Below, one piece after another: positions 31,277 to 39,150 of a DNA stretch of 64,000 bases; the first letter of the stretch is position 1, and each line of letters opens with the position of its first letter. This DNA is from Aureococcus anophagefferens (Eukaryota; Sar; Pelagophyceae; Pelagomonadales; Pelagomonadaceae): the NCBI RefSeq assembly GCF_000186865.1, contig NW_008705565.1, positions 959,839-1,023,838 of the forward strand, given 5' to 3'. The notes below the pieces were generated by a model. That model saw nothing but the letters and a program-made list of their open reading frames with translations, was not told the origin of the DNA and ran no database searches. Position numbers and translations under genes: made by a program.

Positions 31277-31508
31277 GACACACAGGCCCGCGGAGCGGCG
31301 TCTCCTCGAGGAGCACGAGGAGGCGCCCTGCGGCCAAGGCCTCGAGGTCGGGAGTGCGGCAAGCCAGCCCCTTGGTCCGTTGAGGCCGTCTCGAAGATCA
31401 GCCCGGCTCGACCCCCGGGGGGCTGGCGGCAAGCCCTCTGGTTGCCGCAAAGATGCCGTGCGCAGCGCGTACTACACGGGCCGCCTACCAGAAGACCAAA
31501 GAGCGTCG

Positions 31509-33410
31509 TTAGCGCGCCGCCGAGGGCTGGGCGAACCCCCGGAAGTTGCCCCGCGCGCGGGCCTTCGCGTAGTCCGCGCCGCGGTCGCCGCGCGTGCGCT
31601 GCTCGAAGGCGACGTACTCGCGCCAGATCTTCGGGTCGCCCCCGCAGGTGCGGATGCCGTCCTCGAGCAGGGCCCGCGCGCGGTCCGCCTCGCCGAGGTT
31701 CGCCTCGAAGCGGGCCCAGGCCGCGAAGGTCGCCGCGTTCGCGGACGCGTCCAACGCTTTGCGGAACGACGCGCGCGCGCCGTCCGCGGCGGCGTCCCAG
31801 GGCGCCGCGGGCAGCAGGTCGTCGTCGGTCAGCGCGGCCGCGCCGTCGGGGTGCACCCAGGCGTCCTGCTTGAGCGCCAGCGTCGCGTTCGCCTCGAGCT
31901 CGCCCTTGGCGCGGTGGAGCTTGGCCACGTCGTCGGGACGCGCGACGCCGGAGCAGCCCCAGATGCCCTGCTGCAACAAGTCCGACGCGAGTTCGACGTC
32001 GCCGCGCCGCGCCTCCATGGTCGCCCACTTGTAGTAGGCCGGCGCGTGCGCGCGGTCCACGGCGACGGCGCGCCGGAACGCGTCCGCGGCCCGGTCGCAG
32101 TCCAGGAGGTCCCGCTGGAGCACGTCGCCGAGCGTCGCGTAGACGTTGCCGTCGCGGCAGCCCCCGGGGCTCAGCCCGCCGGCGCGCGTCGCCATTGCCA
32201 AGAGCTTCGTCGCGCCCGTCGCGTTGCCCGCGCGCGCCTCCGCCGCGGCCCACGCGGTGAAGACGCGCGTGTTCGACCGGTGCGCCCTGCGGGCGACCTC
32301 GTAGAGCTCGCGGGCCCGCGGGAGACCGAGGCCCCGGCGCTCCTCGAGCTGGGCCCAGGCGACCCAGGAGCCCGCGTTCCGCGGGTTCGCCGCGCACGAC
32401 GCGTTCAGGAGGGCGCGCGCCTCTTCGACGTTGCCGAGCCGCGCCTCCAGATCCCCAAAGGCCGACAGCGCGAAGTAGGACCGCGGCTGGGCCTCCAGCG
32501 CCTTCGCGTAGCACCGGCGCGCCTCCTCGACGCGCGCGAGGTCGCCGCGCCGCGGGCCCTCGGCGAGCGAGTTCCAGTTGGCGCCCGCGAGCCAGTCCTC
32601 GTCGTCGCGGCCCCGGCGCCGCCGGTCCCGGCCGTCGAGCGGCAGGGGCGCGTCGCGCACGTCCCGCGTGAGGAGGCGCGCCATGGCGACCCAGGACGCG
32701 CCGTGGCCCGGGTCGTAGTCCACCGCGAGCTTGAGCTCCGCGAGTGCGTCGTCGCGCCGGCCGCGCCGCTCCAAAAGCACCGCGTAGGCCTGGCGCACGT
32801 AGGCGTTGGACGGGTCGAGCTTCAGCGCTTCCGAGAGCAACGCCCCGGCGCCCGCGGCGTCGCGCTTGCGGAACTCGAGGTCGCGGCTTAAAGCGATGTA
32901 CGCGCGTCCGTCGTAGCGGTCGACGTCGACGCACCGGCGCCAGAGCGCGCGCGCCTCGCGGAGCTGGCCCCGCCGCAGGGCCCGCTTCGCGCGCCAGTTC
33001 AGCAGGTCGGCGTTGATGGGCAGGGCCCGGGGCCGCCGCTTGCCGCCCTCGAAGAACGCGCCCTCCCTTTTGGCGCCGGGCCCGGGCACCTGGATCTCGA
33101 GCGAGTTCGCGAGGAGCGACTGCTGGACCTTCTTCGTGAGCGTCTCGAGGTAGCCGCCGTCGGCGCCCTCGGCGGCGGACCCGCGCGGCGCCGTCCACTG
33201 GGTCAGCATGGGCGGCCGGGCCCGCGTCCGCCGCGCCTTTGAGGTTGGCGGGTTGGGCGCCTCGACGCCCCGCACGCCGAGCAGGCGCCGCGGATGCTTC
33301 GCCGCGCTGTGCTGCGGCGCCCAGCCGGAGGCGACCGCGAATGTCAGGAGGGCCAGCAGCGCCCGGCGGCGGCCGAGGAATGGCCGCATTGAAAACAGCT
33401 CAGGTCGCAT
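31509..33410 (-). CDS. Plastid-targeted HAT/TPR-repeat RNA-processing-like protein
   Basis: A 633-residue protein made mainly of half-a-TPR (HAT) and TPR repeats from about residue 135 to 610. The repeats look like ALWRRCVDVDRYDGRAYIAL, AVLLERRGRRDDALAELKLA, GSWVAWAQLEERRG and AAAFAAWARFEANLGEADRA-type units. This architecture is typical of HCF107/Mbb1-type proteins that protect or process plastid transcripts; the function here is inferred. The N-terminus carries a signal peptide (LLALLTFAVASGW) ending in ASGWAP, a close variant of the heterokont ASAFAP plastid signal with the aromatic residue at +1. Two candidate ATGs exist (33410 and 33389); both retain the leader. It is followed downstream by the SAP protein on the same strand. 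Confidence 0.82.
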   Translation of the reverse strand: MRPELFSMRPFLGRRRALLALLTFAVASGWAPQHSAAKHPRRLLGVRGVEAPNPPTSKARRTRARPPMLTQWTAPRGSAAEGADGGYLETLTKKVQQSLLANSLEIQVPGPGAKREGAFFEGGKRRPRALPINADLLNWRAKRALRRGQLREARALWRRCVDVDRYDGRAYIALSRDLEFRKRDAAGAGALLSEALKLDPSNAYVRQAYAVLLERRGRRDDALAELKLAVDYDPGHGASWVAMARLLTRDVRDAPLPLDGRDRRRRGRDDEDWLAGANWNSLAEGPRRGDLARVEEARRCYAKALEAQPRSYFALSAFGDLEARLGNVEEARALLNASCAANPRNAGSWVAWAQLEERRGLGLPRARELYEVARRAHRSNTRVFTAWAAAEARAGNATGATKLLAMATRAGGLSPGGCRDGNVYATLGDVLQRDLLDCDRAADAFRRAVAVDRAHAPAYYKWATMEARRGDVELASDLLQQGIWGCSGVARPDDVAKLHRAKGELEANATLALKQDAWVHPDGAAALTDDDLLPAAPWDAAADGARASFRKALDASANAATFAAWARFEANLGEADRARALLEDGIRTCGGDPKIWREYVAFEQRTRGDRGADYAKARARGNFRGFAQPSAAR

Positions 33411-33563
33411 CGCTTCAGCCCGATCCACCCTGCAACTCCACGAGCGAGGTAAAGGTGCCGTCTTGTCCTGCGCGTGCAGTTTTTGGATGCCTCAGGTTCA
33501 CACAGCTGCCCCATCTGCAGTGGGCAGATCTTCGGGCGTATGCGTGACCTTTTTTGAGAAACC

Positions 33564-34769
33564 ATGGTGGTGTCCGGCTGGGCCTCGACGGTCTTCGGCG
33601 CCGCGCGGGCGTCGCCGGTGAAAGCAACGCCCCCACCACCCAAAGAGCCCGACTGGGATCGGTATTTTCGCGCCCTGGGCGACGTCGACGAGCCGATGCC
33701 CTGCCGCCTCATGCGGGCGCCGTCGGTTGAGAGCGAGCCGCGGACGACGTCGGTCGAGAGCGAGCCGCGGACGACGACGATCCTGCTGGACGACGGCGCG
33801 CTCGAGGGCTTCTCCGAGGCCGGCTCGGACACGTCCTGCGGCGCCGAGGTCTTCGCGCCGAGCCCGCGGGGCCTGGGCGCCAGAAAGACGGCGCCGCCGG
33901 CGCGGTCGGACGCGGTCTTCGCGCCGAGCCCGCGCGCGCTGGGCGCCGCGAGGCCGTCGCCGCGCAGGGAGGCGCCCCGCGGCTCCTTCGACGAGGTGAA
34001 CGCGGCCCGCGACCGACTCGAGGTCCACGACGTGAAGACGCGGGACGAGGCGGAGGACGCCTTCGCGCACTGCGGGCCGACGATCTTCGAGGAGGACGAC
34101 GCGTTCGCCGTCCCCCAGAACTGCGCGTCGCCGCTCTTCGGGCGGCTCCTCTCGGACGCGGGCCTCTCGGACGACGGCGACGCCGCGGCCGCTCCGGAGC
34201 TCGACGGGCGGGCCTCGCCGCTCTTCGAACGGCTCTTCTCGGACGACGGCGACGGCGCGCGACGGCCGGAGGTCGACGGGCGGGCCTCGATCGGCTGCCT
34301 CGGCGCGGCGCCGCCGAGTCCGCCCCGCGACGACCTCCTCTTCGAGGAGTCGGGCTGCAGCTTCGCCAAGGACGACGAGGGGCTGCCAAACGTGGGCTGC
34401 CTGTCGCGGTCGCCGCGGCCCGCGTCGCCGCCCGCGCCGCCGGACGCGCGCGAGTACGCCGCGACGCCGCCGCCGATCCGCAAGGGCGGCCTCTCGTGGT
34501 CCGCGCCCGCGCTCGGCCGCGGCGAGCCGGCACCGGAGCTGGACCTGAGCCAGCCCCTGGAGCAGCTGCTCGAGTCGTCGAAGCGGCGGGCCGAGGCGTC
34601 CCAGCTCGACGCCTGGCTCGAGCGCCGCGGTCTAGGCAAGTACCGCGCGGCCATCGCGGAGCTCGGCGCGCGCAAGGTGTCGGACCTCGCGCACCTCGAG
34701 CAGGGCGACCTCGACGACATGGGCATGACGCCCTACGAGCGCGCGGACGTGCGCATCTCCGTCGGGTGA
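33564..34769 (+). CDS. SAM-domain protein with short internal repeats
   Basis: A 401-residue protein, largely disordered and acidic, with a C-terminal SAM domain (about 345-400, LDAWLERRGLGKYRAAIAEL ... DMGMTPYERADVRI). The disordered part contains paired repeats: SVESEPRTT twice in a row, VFAPSPRGLGA / VFAPSPRALGA, and ASPLFGRLLSDAG / ASPLFERLFSDDG. Such repeats could be docking motifs, with the SAM domain supplying oligomerisation; neither is demonstrated. No enzyme motif, signal peptide or membrane span is present. The start is the ATG at 33564. It is divergent from the HAT-repeat gene and its stop codon lies 14 bp from that of the convergent dioxygenase gene. Confidence 0.75.
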   Translation: MVVSGWASTVFGAARASPVKATPPPPKEPDWDRYFRALGDVDEPMPCRLMRAPSVESEPRTTSVESEPRTTTILLDDGALEGFSEAGSDTSCGAEVFAPSPRGLGARKTAPPARSDAVFAPSPRALGAARPSPRREAPRGSFDEVNAARDRLEVHDVKTRDEAEDAFAHCGPTIFEEDDAFAVPQNCASPLFGRLLSDAGLSDDGDAAAAPELDGRASPLFERLFSDDGDGARRPEVDGRASIGCLGAAPPSPPRDDLLFEESGCSFAKDDEGLPNVGCLSRSPRPASPPAPPDAREYAATPPPIRKGGLSWSAPALGRGEPAPELDLSQPLEQLLESSKRRAEASQLDAWLERRGLGKYRAAIAELGARKVSDLAHLEQGDLDDMGMTPYERADVRISVG

Positions 34770-34783
34770 TTAAAAGTGGGCTC

Positions 34784-36316
34784 TTAAAAGTTCGCGTCGT
34801 CCGTCGCGCCCGGCGGCGCGAGCGTCGCGTAGAAGACGGGGCGGTCGATTTGTCCCGCGTTCGGCCGGCCCCGGTGGACCATGTCGTAGCCGAAGAGGAC
34901 GACGTCGCCGCGTTTCAGGGTCGGCGCGACCTTGACGTAGGTGTCGTCCCAGTCGAGCGTCGGCGCGCGCGTCGCCGCGTGCGCGTCGTCGTGACTGCCG
35001 AGAGCGAACTCCGTCGGGCCGAGCGCCGCGTCGACGTCGCAGAGTGGAATGAAGATGTTCCAGAAATCCGCCTGGTTCCCGTCGCCGTGCCAGAGCTGCG
35101 CGTCGCTCCCCGGCCGCGAGACGACGACGCCCACCGTCGCGGGGGGCCTGGGCCCGCCGCCGGGGAGCAGGTCCTCGGCGAGCGCGGCGACGGCACCCGC
35201 GAGGCGCCGCCACGCGCCGTCGCCGTCCGTCTTCGGGTCGTCGAGGCGCAGGTCGAAGCGCCGGTCCGCGCGCCGCACGAGCAGCCGCGTCGCGAAGCCG
35301 TCCGCGTCGACGTCCGCGCCCGCGGCCTCGGCGTCGAGCAGCGCGGAGACGCGCGCCGCGGCGCCGCCGTCGACGTCGACGACGGGCGGCGCGCCGGGGA
35401 GCAGCGACGACAGCACGACGACCCCGTGCTCCCGGAGCACGCGCCGCGCCTCGGCGCGCTGGGCGGGCGTCGGCGGCGACGAGCACGCGACGACGACGGC
35501 GCGCGCGGGGTCCTCACCTAGCGCGCTTCTCGCGAACGCGGCATCCGCGGCCCGTCGCCGTCGTTCCAGCGCGCCGTCGCCGGCGGCCCGGAAGACGCAG
35601 GGCCGGCCCTCGCGCCGCAGCCGCCGCCGCACGCGGCGCAGCTGCGCCACGCGGCCGAGGTCGCGCGCGCTCGCGAACGGCGCGCCGTCGTCGACGGCGC
35701 CGTCGTCGACGCCGACGAAGCCGACGACGAGGACGCGCGTGCCCCGCGTCGTTCGGCGCCCGCGGTGCAGCAGCTGACCGGGGTGGAGCACGCCGTCGCC
35801 CGCGTCCGCGGCGTCCATAACGTCGTCGTCGCCGCCGTCGTCGAAGACCGTCGCGCCGCCGTCGAAGGCCGCGGCGTCCGAGAGGAGCACGTTGAACGAC
35901 AGGAGCGACGAGTCGCGGTGCGGCGAGAGCCGGTCCGCGCCCGCGCCGTCCGGCGCGGCGTCGTAGCGCGCGACGAAGCAGTCCTCGAGGGACAGCGCGG
36001 CCTCGTCCAAACCGTAGGCCGCCGCGAGCGCCGGCCGCAGGCGCCGCGCCCAGATCGCGTCGTCGAAGTCGTCGCAGACGACCTCCACGGGCACGTCGCG
36101 CGTGGGGAAGGACACGTGCCGGTCCGTTTCCCAGGCGCCCAGGGGCAGCGCCAGCGCGCGCCGCTCGAGGTCGAGCGCGTCCTGCCTCGGGATGAGCTCA
36201 CCGACGCGGTGGTAGACGCCGAGGCGCCCGGGAAAGACGTGGTGAGACGAGAGGATGCGGATGGCATTGCAGGCGGTCGATAGGAGCAGACATTGCAGCA
36301 TCTTTGAGCCCGACAT
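34784..36316 (-). CDS. Tandem Fe(II)/2-oxoglutarate dioxygenase (two fused domains)
   Basis: A 510-residue protein with two distinct double-stranded beta-helix oxygenase domains. The N-terminal one resembles prolyl 4-hydroxylase-like enzymes: iron ligands H133-x-D135 (SPHRDSSLLSFNVLLS) and H184 (HPGQLLHRG), then R194 for 2-oxoglutarate. The C-terminal one resembles phytanoyl-CoA dioxygenase-type enzymes: H410-x-D412 (LWHGDGNQADFWNIFIPL), H481 (DMVHRGRPN) and R492 (IDRPVFYATL). Both metal triads look intact, so both domains may be active. A hydrophobic N-terminus (MLQCLLLSTACNAIRIL) suggests a secretory or plastid leader. Substrates are unknown; peptides for the first and small hydrophobic molecules for the second would be family-typical guesses. 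The start is the ATG at 36316. Confidence 0.85.
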   Translation of the reverse strand: MSGSKMLQCLLLSTACNAIRILSSHHVFPGRLGVYHRVGELIPRQDALDLERRALALPLGAWETDRHVSFPTRDVPVEVVCDDFDDAIWARRLRPALAAAYGLDEAALSLEDCFVARYDAAPDGAGADRLSPHRDSSLLSFNVLLSDAAAFDGGATVFDDGGDDDVMDAADAGDGVLHPGQLLHRGRRTTRGTRVLVVGFVGVDDGAVDDGAPFASARDLGRVAQLRRVRRRLRREGRPCVFRAAGDGALERRRRAADAAFARSALGEDPARAVVVACSSPPTPAQRAEARRVLREHGVVVLSSLLPGAPPVVDVDGGAAARVSALLDAEAAGADVDADGFATRLLVRRADRRFDLRLDDPKTDGDGAWRRLAGAVAALAEDLLPGGGPRPPATVGVVVSRPGSDAQLWHGDGNQADFWNIFIPLCDVDAALGPTEFALGSHDDAHAATRAPTLDWDDTYVKVAPTLKRGDVVLFGYDMVHRGRPNAGQIDRPVFYATLAPPGATDDANF

Positions 36317-36387
36317 GAGCTCCGAAGGGCTAGCTCATCGCGACAGGGTTCATTGTGACTTAGCACTTCTTCAACATGCAGGGTAAG

Positions 36388-38011
36388 CTAGACGACCTCC
36401 TTGGCCGGCGCCTCCGGACTTGCCTCCGGGGCGCCGACGGCCGCGCCGACGCTCGGGCGGGCCAGCTCGACGTCCTTGGCGCGGACCTCCAAAGGGGGCC
36501 TCCGGCCGTAGAACTCGAAGAGGAAGTCCGCGAGCATGACGGCCGCGGCCACCAACACGATGTCCATGGCGTGGACGGCGTCCGGGAGCCAGACGAGGCC
36601 GGCGATGATGCCGGCGCCCGCCAAGCGCACGGCGATGCGGAGCTCGCCGCGGACGCGGCGGCGCGCCGCGCCGCGGCCCAGGTGCGTCATCTGGATGGCC
36701 GCGAGGGTGACGAGCGTCGCGGCGAGGAAGCCGCAAAATAATCGCCGCTCCCGCGGCCGCCAGTCGTTGCCGCGGTCGCCGGACGCGAGGTGGAGCGACG
36801 CGCCGACGCCCGCGATGCCCGTCCAGAGGGGCAGGTGGAGCAGGCCGAAGGCCGTCCCGCGGAGCACGCCCGCGCGGAGCGCGTGCTCGCCGATGTGGCC
36901 CTGGAGCTCGAAGTACATGAGCTTTAGCAGCAGGCCGCAGAGCATCGCGGCGACGGCCGTCGCGGTGAGGCGCTCGCTGCCCGCCGCGCGCCCGAGGATC
37001 GCGCTCGCGGCGTTGATGGCCTCGCCGCAGGTGACGATCACGAGCAGGCCGTCCCGCTCGGAGACGAAGGAGACGTTCAGCGGCAGGAGGACCCACGCCG
37101 AGGGCGCGCCCTTGCGCAGGACGGCCCGAACGACGTGGACGAGCGCGTGGCCCATGAAGAAGAAGGGCGCGCAGACCCCCCAGGCGACGTAGATCCCCGA
37201 CGTCGCGTCCCAGTCGAGGCCCCAGGGCGCGAGCGCCGCGGCGAAGGCGAGGGAGACGACGCCGGACGCGCCCGACGCGACGCTCAGGTTCAGCGCGTTC
37301 GAGGTCCGCGTGTACCGGAGGATGACGAGGCCCTGGACGAGCCCGACGACGTTGTAGCACGCGTAGGAGGCGAAGACGTTGTGGAGCCGCTCGGCGCCGA
37401 GGCCCGCCTCCGCGCCGATCGCCAAGACGCAGCACGCGCGGACGAACAAGCTCAGGACCATCGTGAGGTCCTTCGATTTCACGGTGGCGTTCTGCACCGT
37501 CGCCTTGACGAAGCAGCTCGTGATCATGCCCGTCACGAGGCCTACCAAGCACGTCGGTAACGATTTTTCATCGTTTTCCCACCCCAAATCTCTCGAAAAT
37601 CGTCACGGCCGCAGGACGCTGCACGAGGCAAAAGTGCGCGATGCTCGCGCCGAAGGGCATTGTCGCGCCCGCGTGTCCCGACAGGAGCCGGTGGTGGTCG
37701 TCGTCGTGGCCGCCGTGGTCGTCGTGGCCGCCGTCGTCGTGGTGGCCGCCGTCGTCGTGCGCCCCGTGGTGCTGCCAGAAGTCGAGCGACGTCGACGCGG
37801 AGGCGATCGCCGCGACGAGGGACAGGTCGAAGAAGAGCTCGTCCCAGGTCACGGCGTGCTCGATCTCGCCGTGGGCCCGCTTGTGCTCCCACGTCTGCAG
37901 GATCCGCGGCGCCTCCCAGAACATTGTCAAGCACTCCTCCGACTCGCGAGCCTCCGACTCGCGAGCCTCCGACTGGCGCTTCGATTCCGACTCGCGGACC
38001 TCGTCGGCCAT
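36388..38011 (-). CDS. LtrA-like multi-pass membrane protein with His/Asp-rich loop (two exons)
   Basis: LtrA (low temperature requirement A) family proteins are polytopic membrane proteins of poorly known function. Inferred exons are 37618-38011 and 36388-37541, giving 515 residues. Exon 1 holds the family signature VTWDELFFDLSLVAAIAS, preceded by an acidic leader with three near-copies of ESEAR. It is followed by an extraordinary loop of His, Asp and Gly (HHGAHDDGGHHDDGGHDDHG and more). Exon 2 holds further membrane helices and the second family motif SERDGLLVIVTCGEAI. The join is my inference: the two frames differ, both carry LtrA motifs, and a 76-nt GT-AG intron reconciles them. A frameshift in the assembly would be the alternative. 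The first true ATG gives MADEVRESE. Confidence 0.78.
37542..37617 (-). other. Inferred 76-nt intron in the LtrA-like gene
   Basis: On the minus strand the intron would start GTCCTGCGGCC and end TTGGTAG, phase 1. It restores one frame across SIAHFCLVQ|RLVTGMITS. The donor is not a strong consensus, so the exact boundary could differ by a few codons. Confidence 0.5.
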
Positions 38012-38119
38012 GGTTTCTGGACCCGAACGACGATGTCGAATCGGCTGGCCCAGGTCGAGTCCAGGCGGGCTGCCCACATTGAACCATCGTTGAACATCAA
38101 GTTGCACCTCTAAGGCAGC
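38012..38119. other. Short divergent spacer with a possible introner-like relic
   Basis: The 108-bp space between the LtrA-like and SnoaL-like start codons contains GCCCACATTGAACCATCGTT followed by GAACATCAAG (38077-38106). This resembles the 3' sub-terminal part of the introners here (CACATTGAAGCGACGTTGAATCACC). No flanking duplication or terminal repeat was found, so the relation is only suggestive. Confidence 0.25.
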
Positions 38120-38902
38120 ATGATCATGCGTGGCTCTCGCAGCATGCGAGCTCTCGCCCTAGCCATGGCGCTGCGCCACGCAAAAGCCTTGGCGCCAGCC
38201 GCGCCGCTCGGCGCGACGTCGCGCGGCGCCGCGCTGCGCGCGACGGTCGAGACAGCAACGACCGCAGCACCTCCGAAGATGGACCTCGTCGCGAAGACGC
38301 GCGCCTTCCTCGAGAGCGGCACGGGCTTCTACAGCGCGCCCGACGCGTCCATGCTCGCGCCCGACTTCATCTTCCGCGGCGGCGTCGTGGGACCGTTAAA
38401 CAAGGCCGACTACCTCGACACGATGGAGAAGCTCGGCGTCTACCGCGCGTTCGACCTCGACGCGAACGCCTACGGCTTCGTCGAGGACCCGCGCGACCCC
38501 CGCTGCGTGCGCTTCTTCCTGCGCAACACGGGCGAGCACGTCGACGCGTGGCAGCCCTGGGGCAACGTCCCGCCGCTGCCGATCAGGCCCGCGGCCGGGC
38601 GCACGGCGGTCCGCGGGCCGACGGAGACGGGCCGCCTCGTCTTCGACGACGACGGCAGGGTCCGCCACTTCGCGACGGGCCTCGTCGTCGGGAAATGCGA
38701 GCCGGCGCGGGGGGACTGCAACACGAGCGGCCTCGGCGCGGTCCTCGGGCTCTTCCACGCCGTGGGCTTCGGCTGGGTCGGCAATCTCGCGCTGATCAGC
38801 GGCTTCCGGAAGCTCGCGAACGTCCTCGCGGCGTCGCTGGACCCGAGCGTGCCCAAGACGAAGTCCGAGGCGGACGTCGTCCCCGCGTGGTGGATCGAGT
38901 AA
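38120..38902 (+). CDS. Plastid-targeted SnoaL/NTF2-like protein
   Basis: A 260-residue protein with a leader (MRALALAMALRHAKALAP) that reads as a signal peptide ending in an AKALAP site, plausible for heterokont plastid import. The body (about 55-215) has the pattern of the cone-shaped NTF2/SnoaL fold: TRAFLESGTGFYSAPDASML, ADYLDTMEKLGVYRAF, then beta strands with RFFLRNTGEH and GRLVFDDDGRVRHFATGLVV. It ends with a hydrophobic, Trp-containing tail (VVPAWWIE). SnoaL-like proteins may be small enzymes or binding proteins; no catalytic residues can be named here. The first ATG (38120) gives MIMRGSRSM; an internal Met (MRALALAM) is an equally good start for the leader. It lies 62 bp upstream of the PLC-like gene on the same strand. 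Confidence 0.7.
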   Translation: MIMRGSRSMRALALAMALRHAKALAPAAPLGATSRGAALRATVETATTAAPPKMDLVAKTRAFLESGTGFYSAPDASMLAPDFIFRGGVVGPLNKADYLDTMEKLGVYRAFDLDANAYGFVEDPRDPRCVRFFLRNTGEHVDAWQPWGNVPPLPIRPAAGRTAVRGPTETGRLVFDDDGRVRHFATGLVVGKCEPARGDCNTSGLGAVLGLFHAVGFGWVGNLALISGFRKLANVLAASLDPSVPKTKSEADVVPAWWIE

Positions 38903-38964
38903 CTTAATGGAAAGGACCTTCAACATATATCGCTTGAAGTCTTCCTGAAGCAGAAGACTTCATT

Positions 38965-39150
38965 ATGATGTGGATTCTGCTCCTCGGGGCAGCACCGCGC
39001 GTGGCGACGGCCTGGCAGACGACGTGGATGGGCGGCAACGCGGCGGTCCTCAACTCTATGATGTGGATTCTGGGGGCGGTGCTGCCATGGACGGCGACGG
39101 CCTGGCAGGCCAACTGGATGGGCGGCAACGCGGCGGTCCTCGGGGGATCG
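38965..39150 (+). repeat. 93-bp tandem duplication of the signal-peptide coding region
   Basis: Copy 1 is 38965-39057 and copy 2 is 39058-39150, both in frame and both starting ATGATGTGGATTCTG. They share GCGACGGCCTGGCAG and GGATGGGCGGCAACGCGGCG. In the middle, copy 1 has GGCAGCACCGC (38988-38998) where copy 2 has its reverse complement GCGGTGCTGCC (39076-39086). Confidence 0.85.
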
